Assembly: GCA_946480485.1 (NCBI GenBank)
Contig: CAMLJW010000024.1
Coordinates: forward strand, 1-23,017
DNA: 23,017 nt
Source: an uncultured Streptomyces sp.
Lineage (GTDB): Bacteria; Actinomycetota; Actinomycetes; Streptomycetales; Streptomycetaceae
Direction of reading: 5' to 3'
The notes beneath the pieces are model-generated. The model made no database searches. It was not told where the DNA came from and was given only the letters and a program-made list of their open reading frames with translations. Made by a program: the position numbers and the translations under genes. Positions 13,111 through 22,119 of this stretch are shown here, one piece after another; positions within the stretch are counted from its first letter, which is position 1; the number at the start of each line of letters is the position of its first letter.

Positions 13111-15051
13111 ATGATCCAGGGGTGGGCCGGTCGAGGCGGTTTTCTCTGCGTTTCTCGTGTCGGCCGGGTTCGTACTGCGTCGGTGCGCAAGGTTCTGTGC
13201 GGAGGCGCTGCGCTGGCCGTCGGTGTCGGAGCAGTTGTGACGGCAGCCGTACTCGTCCCGGCGGGCGTAGGTGTGCCGGTTACCCACGGGGTAGCCGCGC
13301 TGTCCCTCATGGGACGCGCCCGGAAGGCCACGGGAAGGGTACGTCTTCGCCTCACGTTGTTAGCCGTTTCGGTCGCAACAGGCGGCCTTCACCATCTTCT
13401 GGTCAGCCAGATCGCTTCCTCTCCGGCGTCTTCCACGGGTGTCCTGCAGTGCGTGGTTCGTCCGTTGGCAGGCGCCGGGATCGCCGCATGCCTGGGGATC
13501 GGTGTCGCTGCGCTGGTAGTGGCGGCCTCGGACAACAGCACGCCCCTGGTCTGGCTACGACGGCTGCTGGACGGATGGCTGATCGCGGGCTCCCTGCTCA
13601 CAGTGGGCTGGGTCCTGCTGCTGCATCGTGCCGACCCGGGCGGTGATGTATCAGCATCACTCCTCGGGCTCGCACGCGTCGTGACGGACATTCTCGTACT
13701 GGGGCTCCTTGTCGCCCTGCGCTTCTGCCTGCAGCGCGCAGAGCGTACGGCGGCCACGGTGGGCGCAGTGGCCATCCTCATCTTGTCCGCGGGCGACATG
13801 CTGCGCATCCTCTTGCCCGCACCGGGCGCCTGGTGCGGGATTCCGCTCGCGGAAGCCTGTTCGATGACCGGATTGTCCCTTATTGCTGCCTCGCCGTGGC
13901 TGAGAGGCGGCGCCAGCATCGTGGGACCCGACCAGCGGATGATGCCCGTCATCGGGGTGGTGGCAGCCTTTGTGCCCGTCACCGTCTGCGCGTTGGCGAT
14001 GGCAGCCCACGCTGCCGCCGGCGGCTCCGTCGACCTCGTGATGGCGGGCTTGGCCGCCTCGGTCCTGCTCGCACTCGGCACGCGGCAAGGCGTCACCCAC
14101 GCCGACCATCTGCGCATCACACAGGAGGCGGCAGCCCGTGACGCCCACTACCGCATGGTGGTCGAGGGCACGTTGGATGTGATCACTATCGTCAGCTTGG
14201 ACGGGCGTGTGCTCTATGTCAGCCCGGCAGCCCATCCGATCTTCGGCTACCGGCCCGAAGAGCTGACAGGCACCCGCCTGCCGCTGTACTGCCACCCGGA
14301 GGACCGCGCGACGCTGATGCAGGCCGTCCAGACCCTTCGCCAAGAAGTGGACTCGGGCATCCGCGGCCCGGGCCACCGCGTGTCCTGCCGGGTGCGAACC
14401 GCCGACGGACGATGGAGCCACGTCGAATCGACGATCAGTCACCACCCCGAGGGAATGATCTTCATCAGTCGGGATGTGAGCGAACGCGTCGCGCAGCAGG
14501 CGCAGCTGGAGCACCTGGCCTTTCACGACGCACTGACCGGCCTCCCCAACCGTGCCCTGTTCACTGACCGGGTCGCCCACGCCCTGCGGAAGCGGAGCAC
14601 AGGCACAGCCCCGCCCGTAGTGCTCTTTGTGGACCTGGACGGCTTCAAGGCCGTCAACGACTCGGCCGGGCATGCGACGGGCGATGCACTCTTGACCCAC
14701 GCCGCCCGACGGCTCCAGGCATCCGTACGGGCGGCGGACACCGTCGCCCGCCTCGGCGGCGACGAGTTCGCAGCCCTCCTGGAATGGGAGGCCGGCACGA
14801 ATCCCGCCGGCGCGCAGGATGTCGCCCGGAGGATCCTGGCCGCTCTGACGAAACCGTACCGGCTCGGCAGCACGGATGCGGTCGTCTCGGCCTCCATCGG
14901 GATGGCAGTGGCCGTCCCGGGAATCACACCGGAACAGCTCCTCCACCACGCCGATGTGGCCATGTACGCGGCCAAGGCAGCGGGCAAAGGACGCATCCGT
15001 ATCCACCACTCGCAGTCACCGCACGTGGGAACATCCGGCATGCACTCATGA
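13111..15051 (+). CDS. Membrane PAS-GGDEF diguanylate cyclase
   Basis: Makes cyclic di-GMP from two GTP, an activity that controls development and motility-like transitions in bacteria. ATG 13111 follows GGGGG by five bases; an in-frame GTG at 13069 would add 14 residues. The N-terminal half (to about residue 330) has roughly eight or nine hydrophobic segments, followed by a PAS domain at about 345-465 (YRMVVEGTLDVITIVSLDG, GYRPEELTGTRL, FISRDVSERV). The GGDEF domain begins at HDALTGLPNRALF, has the DLDGFKAVND metal motif, the intact RLGGDEFA active site and ASIGMAV, and ends near AGKGRIRI. An RAAD at five residues before GGDEF is a canonical inhibitory I-site. There is no EAL domain, so it should be a cyclase only. 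It stands alone as a transcription unit. Confidence 0.9.
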   Translation: MIQGWAGRGGFLCVSRVGRVRTASVRKVLCGGAALAVGVGAVVTAAVLVPAGVGVPVTHGVAALSLMGRARKATGRVRLRLTLLAVSVATGGLHHLLVSQIASSPASSTGVLQCVVRPLAGAGIAACLGIGVAALVVAASDNSTPLVWLRRLLDGWLIAGSLLTVGWVLLLHRADPGGDVSASLLGLARVVTDILVLGLLVALRFCLQRAERTAATVGAVAILILSAGDMLRILLPAPGAWCGIPLAEACSMTGLSLIAASPWLRGGASIVGPDQRMMPVIGVVAAFVPVTVCALAMAAHAAAGGSVDLVMAGLAASVLLALGTRQGVTHADHLRITQEAAARDAHYRMVVEGTLDVITIVSLDGRVLYVSPAAHPIFGYRPEELTGTRLPLYCHPEDRATLMQAVQTLRQEVDSGIRGPGHRVSCRVRTADGRWSHVESTISHHPEGMIFISRDVSERVAQQAQLEHLAFHDALTGLPNRALFTDRVAHALRKRSTGTAPPVVLFVDLDGFKAVNDSAGHATGDALLTHAARRLQASVRAADTVARLGGDEFAALLEWEAGTNPAGAQDVARRILAALTKPYRLGSTDAVVSASIGMAVAVPGITPEQLLHHADVAMYAAKAAGKGRIRIHHSQSPHVGTSGMHS

Positions 15052-15497
15052 CTTCTCCCTCCGGAGCCTGACCCGGGGCGCGGGGAGCATCACCGGCGTG
15101 CCCCGGCCTGAGCGGGTGTGGCTGCGCCTCGGGCCGGGAAAATCGGGAGGAGTCTTCGGATCCTGCACGCCCATGTCCGCAGGGCCTCTGGGGCCGCTCA
15201 AGGGACACCCCATGTTGCCCGCCCCCCATACAGAGGGACGAGGGCAGGTGGAACGCGAGGGGAGTCCATGCGCCCAGTCGATCGCTTCCAGGGCCGGCGC
15301 CGCCTGCTCAGGGCATCTGGCCACGCGTACGAGACAAACGCCAGACACCTGCAGAAATCTTCGCAGGAGTGTCACAAGGCATGCACACAGTCTTGCGAAT
15401 GCCTGGTTAGCGTTGCTGATTGCTCGATCCCACGTGCGATCGTGACCAAGCCGCGGTCTGGCGGGCCGATGGCGCAAGCAACTCAGGAAGACCGCAG
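15052..15497. other. Intergenic region without a gene
   Basis: Nothing coding is supportable in these 446 bases. Near 15360-15442 there are small inverted repeats: TTCGCA/TGCGAA, AGGCAT (15377-15382)/ATGCCT (15399-15404) and CGATC/GATCG around CACGTG. These could belong to the promoter region of the next gene. Confidence 0.45.
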
Positions 15498-16352
15498 ATG
15501 GACTACTGCTCCTCGTGTCATCGGCACCTCAACGGCGCACTGGTGTGCCCCGGGTGCGGCGACGTCGCTCCAAACATCGCTCCGGTCACTGCCGATGGTC
15601 GCACCGTCCCGACCCCGGTCGGCATGCCGGCGACGACGGGCGCGGCGGTGAGCGAAGCGGCGGCATGGGAGTTCACGGCCTCGAACACGTGGCACGACGG
15701 CCACCTTTATGAGGAGGCAGCGGTCGGGGCCGGCATGGACGAGGCCCCGCCGACCGGCCCGTCCGGCGGCTTCGAGGGTGCGACGCCCGCGCCGCAAGGC
15801 CGAGCGGCGAGGCGCCGCCAGATGGCCCTCTGGAAGAAGAAACAGCGCCGGGCCGTGGTCGCGACTGCCGTCGCGCTGGTCGGAGGCGGCCTGAGCGTCG
15901 CCGCGATGGACCGGCCGACCGCCGACCGAGCGCAGGCGGCCGCGGCGCCGGAGGACACGAGCATCGGCGCCGCGGAAGAACAGGCGGCTGACCACACCCG
16001 CCCGGCCGAGACACGGCCCGACGCTCACCGCTCCTTGACAACTCCTCCCCCGCGGTCGACCGCAGCCAACCCCCCGCGCCGCCAGTCCGTCGCTGTCGCG
16101 CCCCGCACCATGCCCAAGACGGAGCCGGACGCCGCCGCACCTCCTCGTTCGACGATGACGCCGACCCCGCAGCATCCGGCCGCCTCCCCGCCCTCCGATG
16201 GAGCGGCCCCCGACCGCACCCGTACGGCACCGGAGCGGAAGTCCGCGCCCACGGCCACCGACGACACGGACTCGGGAACCTCCCAGGCGAGCCCCGCGCC
16301 GACGACCACGTCGCCGCCGCAGCTCTGCCTGCTCACGGTGTGCCTCGGCTGA
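15498..16352 (+). CDS. SCO2400-family-like zinc-ribbon transmembrane protein
   Basis: The 284-residue protein starts at ATG 15498 behind AGGAAG. It begins MDYCSSCHRHLNGALVCPGC, two CxxC pairs that should form a zinc ribbon; this opening matches my memory of the Streptomyces SCO2400 family. A disordered linker and a basic patch (ARRRQMALWKKKQRR) precede one membrane helix at about 117-134 (AVVATAVALVGGGLSVAAM). The remainder is an Ala/Pro/Thr/Arg-rich low-complexity chain, probably outside the membrane, ending PPQLCLLTVCLG with two cysteines that may pair. The likely topology is zinc ribbon in the cytosol and Pro-rich stalk outside. Function is unknown. It converges with the GH65 gene. Confidence 0.8.
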   Translation: MDYCSSCHRHLNGALVCPGCGDVAPNIAPVTADGRTVPTPVGMPATTGAAVSEAAAWEFTASNTWHDGHLYEEAAVGAGMDEAPPTGPSGGFEGATPAPQGRAARRRQMALWKKKQRRAVVATAVALVGGGLSVAAMDRPTADRAQAAAAPEDTSIGAAEEQAADHTRPAETRPDAHRSLTTPPPRSTAANPPRRQSVAVAPRTMPKTEPDAAAPPRSTMTPTPQHPAASPPSDGAAPDRTRTAPERKSAPTATDDTDSGTSQASPAPTTTSPPQLCLLTVCLG

Positions 16353-16363
16353 CCACGGGGTGG

Positions 16364-16391
16364 GGCTACGGCGCGAAAACTCGCCGGTAGT
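16364..16391. terminator. Weak stem-loop between convergent genes
   Basis: GGCTACGGCG and CGCCGGTAGTC can pair with a small bulge and mismatch around CGAAAACT. The position between the stops at 16352 and 16424 suits a shared terminator, but the stem is imperfect. Confidence 0.3.
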
Positions 16392-16423
16392 CGCCTGCGG
16401 TTCGCCGGTTGGTGATTGTGGGG

Positions 16424-18796
16424 TCAGCGGTGGGCGTTCGGCCTCCGATGAGGTGGCTGGTCCGGGGCCGGGCGGGGCTTCACGGCGGGGATCTCCCGAC
16501 TGCGGGACTCGTCGGCGGCGAGGGTGAGCGACTCGCCGTAGTGGCCGATCCTCAGCGAGGGACCGGCCAGCAGTGTGTACATGACCGCCGTCGCGTGCAC
16601 CTCCACCCTCAGGCACCGGTCCCGCACCTGCAGGTTGAAGGCGAGCCGGCGCAGCTTCTCCGGCAGGCGGGGCGTGAATTCGAGCGTGTTCGCGCTCCCC
16701 GGAGCGAGCTGTCCCGAACTCGCGCGGCGCATGCCGCCGAAGCCGGCGACCAGGGCCGTCCACGTCCCGGCCAGGGAGGCGATGTGCAGCCCGTCGCGGG
16801 TGTTGTTCTCCAGGTCGTCAAGGTCCATCAGCGCCGCCTCCGTCAAGTAGTCGTAGGCGAGGTCCAGATGACCGGTGTGGGCCGCGATGACTGCCTGCAC
16901 GCAGGCCGACAGGGACGAGTCGCGGACGGTGAGCGGCTCGTAGTAGGCGAAGTTGCGAGCCACGTGCTCTTCGTCGAAGAAGCCGGCGCATGTGTACATC
17001 GCGAGCACCAGGTCCGCCTGCTTGATGACCTGCTTGCGGTAGAGGTCGAAGTAGGGGAAGTTCAGCATCAGCGGGTACTGGTCGGGCCGGGTTGCCGCGA
17101 AGTCCCAGTGCTGGTGGCGGGTGAAGCCGGCATGTTGTTCGTGCACACCGAGATCGTGGTTGTACGGGATGTTCATGGCGTCGGCGGCGTCCCGCCAGGC
17201 CGCGCTCTCCTCCTCGTCGACACCGAGCGCGACGGCCTGCTCGGGGTGAGTCTCGACGATGTCGGCAGCCGCGAGCAGGTTGGTGCGGGCCATCAGGTTG
17301 GTGTACGTGTTGTCGTCGGCGATCGCGCTGTACTCGTCGGGCCCGGTCACGCCGTCGATGTGGAACGCTCCGTGCCCGTCGTGGTGGCCCAGCGACCTCC
17401 ACAGCCGGGCTGTCTCCACCAGCAGTTCGACCGCGGTGTCGCGAGCGAACTGCTCGTCACCGGTGGCGGAGACGTAGCGCACCACGGCATCGGCGATGTC
17501 GGCGTTGACGTGGAAGGCGGCGGTGCCGGCGGGCCAGTATGCGGAGCCCTCCGAACCCTCGATCGTGCGCCAGGGGAACGCCGCGCCCTGAAGGCCCAGT
17601 TGGGCCGCCCGCTCCCGCGCGGCGGGCAGGGTCGAGTGGCGCCAGCGCAGCGCCTCGGCCACAGCGTCGGGTGAGGTGTACGTCAGCAGGGGCAGGACGA
17701 ACGTCTCCGTGTCCCAGAAGGCATGGCCGTCATATCCGGAGCCGGTGAGTCCCTTCGCCGGAATCGCCCGCTGTTCCGCCCGCGCACCGGCCTGCAGGAC
17801 GTGGAAGAGCGCGAAGCGGACGGCCTGCTGAATCTCTTCGTCGCCGTCGACCTCGACGTCCGCGCGGGCCCAGAAGGCGTCCATATAGGCCCGCTGTTCG
17901 TCCACGAGCCCTGACCATCCCGTGTCGGTGGCCGCCGCGAGCGCCGCGTCCACCTGGTCGCTCACAGCCGGCAGCGACCGCGCACCCGACCAGCCGTAGG
18001 CCACGAACTTCTCCAGGCGCAGCCGCCGGCCCGGTTCGAGGACGGAGGTGACGGTGAGCCGGGCGACGTCGCCGCCGGACTCGCTGCTCGTACGGGTGCG
18101 CTCGGGCCCGCTGACCACGTGGTCGGCGGCGGTGGCGACGCGCAGCCCGCTGCGCCGGGTGCAGTGTACGAGGCGCAGGCGCCTGCCCTTGGCGAAGTGC
18201 TCCTCCGCTGCGAGCGGCGATTCGAGTACCGCTGCGGCGCGGGGGTCCTTCGGCGACGTCGGCAGCTGCTCGTTGGCGACGAGTTCCGACTGGACCACGA
18301 CACGGACCGGGCCCTCGACGGCCTCGACCTCGAAGGCGACGGCGGCCATCGCCCGCTGGGTGAAGGACACCAGCCGGGTGGAGCGCACCCGTACGGTGGT
18401 GCCGGCCGGGGAGGTCCACTCGCAGGTGCGCCGCAGCACGCCCGCGCGCAGATCCAGTACCCGCTCGTGGGAGAGCAGGCGTCCGTAGCGCAGGTCGAAG
18501 GGCTCGTCGTCCACCAACAGGCGGATGATCTTGCCGTTGGTCACGTTGATGACGGTCTGTCCGGACTCCGGGTAGCCGTAGCCGGCCTCCGCATAGGGCA
18601 GCGGGTGGACCTCGTGGACGCCGTTGAGATAGGAGCCGGGCAGGCCGTGCGGTTCGCCTTCGTCGAGGTTGCCGCGCCAGCCGACATGGCCGTTGGACAG
18701 CGCGAACACCGACTCGCTCTGCGGCAGTACGTCAAGGTTCAGCGACTTCTCGCGCAGGCACCAGGGCTCGACCCCGTAGGACGCGTGGGTGATCAC
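16424..18796 (-). CDS. Glycoside hydrolase family 65 phosphorylase (maltose/kojibiose/trehalose type)
   Basis: GH65 phosphorylases split an alpha-glucoside with phosphate, giving beta-glucose 1-phosphate. The 790-residue protein starts at GTG 18796, overlapping the pgmB stop by four bases (GTGA). It opens with the N-terminal beta-sandwich domain (SLNLDVLPQSESVFALSNGHVGWRG is split over residues 16-40). The (alpha/alpha)6 barrel follows with HAFWDTETFVLPLL, AAFPWRTIEGSE, the general acid Glu in GVTGPDEYS, NIPYNHDLGVHEQ, VIKQADLVLAM for phosphate and substrate binding, and HIASLAGTW. All expected motifs are intact. The substrate (maltose, trehalose, kojibiose or nigerose) cannot be told from sequence alone. 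The coupled pgmB would convert the product to glucose 6-phosphate. No transporter is adjacent. Confidence 0.92.
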   Translation of the reverse strand: MITHASYGVEPWCLREKSLNLDVLPQSESVFALSNGHVGWRGNLDEGEPHGLPGSYLNGVHEVHPLPYAEAGYGYPESGQTVINVTNGKIIRLLVDDEPFDLRYGRLLSHERVLDLRAGVLRRTCEWTSPAGTTVRVRSTRLVSFTQRAMAAVAFEVEAVEGPVRVVVQSELVANEQLPTSPKDPRAAAVLESPLAAEEHFAKGRRLRLVHCTRRSGLRVATAADHVVSGPERTRTSSESGGDVARLTVTSVLEPGRRLRLEKFVAYGWSGARSLPAVSDQVDAALAAATDTGWSGLVDEQRAYMDAFWARADVEVDGDEEIQQAVRFALFHVLQAGARAEQRAIPAKGLTGSGYDGHAFWDTETFVLPLLTYTSPDAVAEALRWRHSTLPAARERAAQLGLQGAAFPWRTIEGSEGSAYWPAGTAAFHVNADIADAVVRYVSATGDEQFARDTAVELLVETARLWRSLGHHDGHGAFHIDGVTGPDEYSAIADDNTYTNLMARTNLLAAADIVETHPEQAVALGVDEEESAAWRDAADAMNIPYNHDLGVHEQHAGFTRHQHWDFAATRPDQYPLMLNFPYFDLYRKQVIKQADLVLAMYTCAGFFDEEHVARNFAYYEPLTVRDSSLSACVQAVIAAHTGHLDLAYDYLTEAALMDLDDLENNTRDGLHIASLAGTWTALVAGFGGMRRASSGQLAPGSANTLEFTPRLPEKLRRLAFNLQVRDRCLRVEVHATAVMYTLLAGPSLRIGHYGESLTLAADESRSREIPAVKPRPAPDQPPHRRPNAHR

Positions 18797-19533
18797 GCCT
18801 CGGCCCCCAGTTCGGAGAGGTCCTTGACGACCCGGTCCGCGCCATGGGCGCGCAGGGCGTCGGCCTGACCGACGCGGTCCACACCGACGACATGGCCGAA
18901 GTGACCGGAGCGTCCCGCGTCCATGCCGGCCAGCGCGTCCTCGAAGACGGCGGCCTGCGACGGCTCGACGCCGAGGTCGCTCGCCGCGGCCAGGAACGTA
19001 TCGGGGCGTGGTTTGCCCGGCAGGTGCCGCTCGGCGGCGACGACGCCGTCGATCCGTACGTCGAAGAGGGATTCCGCGCCGACCGCGCGCAGTATGTCGC
19101 GGCAGTTGGCGCTGGAGGACACCACGGCGGTGTGCAGGCCGCCGGCCCGTACGGACTCGATGTAGCGCAGGGTGCCCTCGTAGGCCTCGACACCGCCGGT
19201 ACGGATCTTCTCCAGCAGGAGGTCGTTCTTGCGGTTGCCCAGTCCGTGGACCGTGGATTTCTCCGGGGGGTCGTCGGGTCGGCCTTCGGGCAGCTCGATG
19301 CCGCGGGAGGCGAGGAAGGAACGTACACCGTCGGCGCGCGGCCTGCCGTCCACGTATTCGTCGTAGTCCCCGACCGGGTCGAACGGGCAAAAGCCCTCCC
19401 CTTCCCAGCGCCGCAGGAACGCGTCGAAGGCCTCCTTCCAGGCGGCCGCGTGGACGACGGCTGTTCTGGTGACGACCCCGTCCAGGTCGAACAGGCAGGC
19501 CCGGATGGTGTCCGGAAGACCGAGCTTTGTCAT
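18793..19533 (-). CDS. pgmB: Beta-phosphoglucomutase, HAD superfamily
   Basis: Interconverts beta-glucose 1-phosphate and glucose 6-phosphate, feeding the GH65 product into glycolysis. The 246-residue product starts at ATG 19533 behind GGGAAGG; an in-frame upstream start at 19686 would add a non-conserved basic leader. HAD motifs: FDLDGVVT with the nucleophile Asp and acid/base Asp, the cap domain with TVHGLGNRKND, motif II VVSSSANC, motif III Lys in LPGKPRPDTF, and motif IV VFEDALAGMDAG. Translational overlap with the GH65 gene (GTGA) fits the classic phosphorylase-phosphomutase pair. The DUF5709 gene ends 82 bases upstream on the same strand and may share the transcript. Confidence 0.92.
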   Translation of the reverse strand: MTKLGLPDTIRACLFDLDGVVTRTAVVHAAAWKEAFDAFLRRWEGEGFCPFDPVGDYDEYVDGRPRADGVRSFLASRGIELPEGRPDDPPEKSTVHGLGNRKNDLLLEKIRTGGVEAYEGTLRYIESVRAGGLHTAVVSSSANCRDILRAVGAESLFDVRIDGVVAAERHLPGKPRPDTFLAAASDLGVEPSQAAVFEDALAGMDAGRSGHFGHVVGVDRVGQADALRAHGADRVVKDLSELGAEA

Positions 19534-19615
19534 ACGGGAAACCTTCCCGGTGGGACACGCCGCAGCGCCCCCCACCCGCTGTTGGCCGGGGCGACCTCGG
19601 CGCGAGCCTCCTCGA

Positions 19616-20098
19616 TCATTCGTCGTTCTCGTCAGGGACGCGGTGCACGGCCGCCTCTTCGGCAGAGGCCGCGCCGCCGTCGACACCCACGTCCTCGGCG
19701 ATCAGATCCTTCCCGGTGTCCTCGTGGGCGCCCTCGTCGGGAGCGACGAGCCGGCCCGCGCGCCGATCCCCCACCTCGTCGTCCAACGGCTCGCCCTCGC
19801 CGCCCGGCAGGTCGCCCACGTCGTCGGTGCCGTCGGGCTCTTCCAGGGCCGGATCAGCTCGCTCCGCCAAGAGCCGCCGGTCCAGGCTCTCGCCCTCCCA
19901 CTGCTCCCGCGCGGTCGTGCCCTCGTGCTCCACTCCGAGCGGACGTTCGGGCGGCGACCAGCCTTCCTCGTACGGGTCGGATCCCCGTTCGTTGAGCGTG
20001 TCCTGCGGATCGAGGATGCCCTCGTCCTCACGCCCTTCCGGGCCCTTCGGCCGGTAGACGTCGTCACCCATGACTCCGTCGTGGTTCTGGCTGCCCAT
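19616..20098 (-). CDS. DUF5709-domain acidic protein
   Basis: The 160-residue product starts at ATG 20098 (MGSQNHDGVMGDDVYRP); GGAAGG is 11 bases upstream, and ATG 20071 is an alternative. It matches the DUF5709 pattern I remember: GILDPQDTLNERGSDPYEEGWSPPERPLG near residues 28-58, followed by GTTAREQWEGESLDRRLLAE. The rest is strongly acidic and probably disordered (PDGTDDVGDLPGGEGEPLDDEVGD), and a second acidic stretch ends in HRVPDENDE. Such proteins are common in actinobacteria and of unknown role. It is divergent from the orphan ctaD and upstream of pgmB on the same strand. Confidence 0.82.
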   Translation of the reverse strand: MGSQNHDGVMGDDVYRPKGPEGREDEGILDPQDTLNERGSDPYEEGWSPPERPLGVEHEGTTAREQWEGESLDRRLLAERADPALEEPDGTDDVGDLPGGEGEPLDDEVGDRRAGRLVAPDEGAHEDTGKDLIAEDVGVDGGAASAEEAAVHRVPDENDE

Positions 20099-20290
20099 GA
20101 TGTTCGTTGCCTTCCGGACGTGGTCGTGCCGTGCAGCCCACGTATCCAGGCTGAGGCAAGCCACACCTACCGGCCCGCGGACAGCCCCGGTGAACACGAT
20201 GCGTGAGAACGCCGTCCAGGGCCGGTCACCGTCCCGGGACGCCATTCCGGTCCTGTACGAGGGGGCCGACGGCGTGCGGTGCGGTGGCCT

Positions 20291-20331
20291 TGGCATGCAC
20301 GACTGGGGTGAGGCCGGGCGTGGCATGCACG
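20291..20331. promoter_or_regulatory. Paired TGGCATGCACG boxes upstream of ctaD
   Basis: The 11-base sequence TGGCATGCACG occurs at 20291-20301 and again at 20321-20331, exactly 30 bases apart (about three helical turns), within the 308-base divergent region between DUF5709 and ctaD. GCATGC at the centre is palindromic. The spacing suggests cooperative binding by a regulator, but no known site is matched. Confidence 0.4.
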
Positions 20332-20406
20332 TCCTATGGGGGCCGGATAGGCCATCGTGAACCGGAAAAGGGCTAAGAGCTGAAGGTCGACTCGAGAAGG
20401 ATGGCG

Positions 20407-22119
20407 ATGGCCGCAGTGACGGAGCCGGTCTCCCCCGTACCAGTGGCAGGACGCAGCAGGGGCCAGGTGATCGTTTCTTGGGTGACGACCACGGATCACA
20501 AGAAGATCGGGCATCTCTACCTCATCACGTCGTTCGGGTTTTTCCTCCTCGGCGGTACGCTGGCGTTGGCGGTCCGGGCCGAACTGGCCCGTCCCGGGCT
20601 GCAGTTGCTGTCCCAGGAGCAGTACAACCAAGCGTTCACGCTGCATGGCACGGTGATGCTGTTGTTGTTCGCGACGCCGACCTTCGCCGGTTTCGCCAAT
20701 GCGGTCATGCCGTTGCAGATCGGCTCACCGGATGTGGCCTTCCCCCGGCTGAACATGCTGTCCTACTGGCTGTTCCTCTTCGGCGGGCTCATCGTCGTCA
20801 GCAGCCTGCTCACTCCGAACGGCACCGCGGACTTCGGATGGACCGCCTACGCGCCCCTCAGCGGTGGGGAGCGCACCCCGTACGTCGGCGGTGACATGTG
20901 GATCATGGGGCTGGCGCTGTCCGGCTTCGGCACCATCCTCGGCGCGGTCAATTTCATCACCACGATCCTCTGTATGCGCGGTCCCGGCATGACGATGTTC
21001 CGTATGCCGATCTTCACTTGGAACGTGCTGCTGACCTCGGTCCTGGTGTTGCTGGCCTTTCCGGTGCTGGCCGCCGCACTGCTGGTGCTGGAGGCCGACC
21101 GACGCTTCGGGGCCCAGGTCTTCAACCCGGAAAACGGCGGGGCCCTTTTGTGGCAGCACTTGTTCTGGTTCTTCGGTCACCCCGAGGTCTACATCCTGGC
21201 GCTGCCGTTCTTCGGCATCGTGACGGAAATTCTGCCCGTGTTCTCCCGCAAGCCGATCTTCGGTTATCTGGGTCTGGTCGGCGCGACCATCGCGATCACC
21301 GGTTTGTCAGTCGTCGTATGGGCGCACCATATGTTCGCCACCGGCGCGGTACTGCTGCCCTTCTTCTCCTTCATGACCTACCTCATCGCCGTGCCGACCG
21401 GCGTGAAATTCTTCAACTGGATCGGCACGTTGTGGAAAGGCTCTATTTCGTTCGAGACGCCGATGCTGTGGGCGGTCGGCTTCCTGGTGACGTTCCTCTT
21501 CGGTGGGCTGACCGGTGTCATCCTCGGCTCGCCACCGCTGGACTGGCATGTCACCGACAGCTACTTCGTAGTGGCGCACTTCCACTACGTGCTCTTCGGC
21601 ACGATCGTCTTCGCGATGTTCGCCGGCTTCCATTTCTGGTGGCCGAAGATGACCGGCACGATGCTCGACGAGCGCCTGGGGAAGATCCATTTCTGGACGC
21701 TGTTCGTCGGCTTCCATACGACGTTCCTCGTGCAGCACTGGCTCGGCGCCGAGGGTATGCCCCGCCGCTACGCTGACTACCTGGCCGCCGACGGCTTCAC
21801 CGCCCTGAACACCGTTTCCTCCATCGGCGCCTTCCTGCTGGGCTTGTCGACCCTGCCTTTCCTCTACAACGTGTGGAAGACCGCCATGTACGGCAGACGC
21901 ATCGAGGTGGACGACCCCTGGGGGTACGGCAGGTCCCTGGAATGGGCCACTTCCTGCCCACCGCCACGCCACAACTTCGTCACCCTGCCCAAGGTCCGCT
22001 CCGAGTCGCCCGCGTTCGACCTGCACCATCCGCGGGTCTCCGCCCTTGATCAGAAGGCGTACACCGGGCGACGTGACGCCGTGGACCCGTCCGCCGGCGA
22101 CAACTTCGACCGCCCATGA
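20407..22119 (+). CDS. ctaD: Cytochrome c oxidase subunit I, orphan copy
   Basis: Catalytic subunit of an aa3-type heme-copper oxidase that reduces oxygen and pumps protons in the cell membrane. ATG 20407 lies six bases after AGAAGG; ATG 20401 is in frame but touches that site. The 570-residue protein has about twelve membrane helices and the key residues: the heme His in LHGTVM, D-channel [17 protein letters not shown] with the CuB His, D-channel Glu and cross-linked Tyr, the WAHHMF CuB pair, the K-channel Lys in PTGVKFF, and VAHFHYV heme ligands. No ctaC, ctaE or assembly genes are adjacent, so this is probably a secondary subunit I that must borrow or find partners elsewhere. Its stop overlaps the next start by four bases. 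Confidence 0.95.
   Translation: MAAVTEPVSPVPVAGRSRGQVIVSWVTTTDHKKIGHLYLITSFGFFLLGGTLALAVRAELARPGLQLLSQEQYNQAFTLHGTVMLLLFATPTFAGFANAVMPLQIGSPDVAFPRLNMLSYWLFLFGGLIVVSSLLTPNGTADFGWTAYAPLSGGERTPYVGGDMWIMGLALSGFGTILGAVNFITTILCMRGPGMTMFRMPIFTWNVLLTSVLVLLAFPVLAAALLVLEADRRFGAQVFNPENGGALLWQHLFWFFGHPEVYILALPFFGIVTEILPVFSRKPIFGYLGLVGATIAITGLSVVVWAHHMFATGAVLLPFFSFMTYLIAVPTGVKFFNWIGTLWKGSISFETPMLWAVGFLVTFLFGGLTGVILGSPPLDWHVTDSYFVVAHFHYVLFGTIVFAMFAGFHFWWPKMTGTMLDERLGKIHFWTLFVGFHTTFLVQHWLGAEGMPRRYADYLAADGFTALNTVSSIGAFLLGLSTLPFLYNVWKTAMYGRRIEVDDPWGYGRSLEWATSCPPPRHNFVTLPKVRSESPAFDLHHPRVSALDQKAYTGRRDAVDPSAGDNFDRP

Noticed and set aside
13657..15009. 450-codon minus-strand frame
   Set aside because: Antisense shadow of the GGDEF gene; no domain signal.
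16409..17674. 421-codon plus-strand frame
   Set aside because: It is the antisense shadow of the GH65 gene, whose catalytic motifs are all intact on the minus strand.
18844..19995. 383-codon plus-strand frame across pgmB
   Set aside because: Antisense shadow of pgmB and DUF5709 in GC-rich DNA; the tail is Arg/Pro low complexity.
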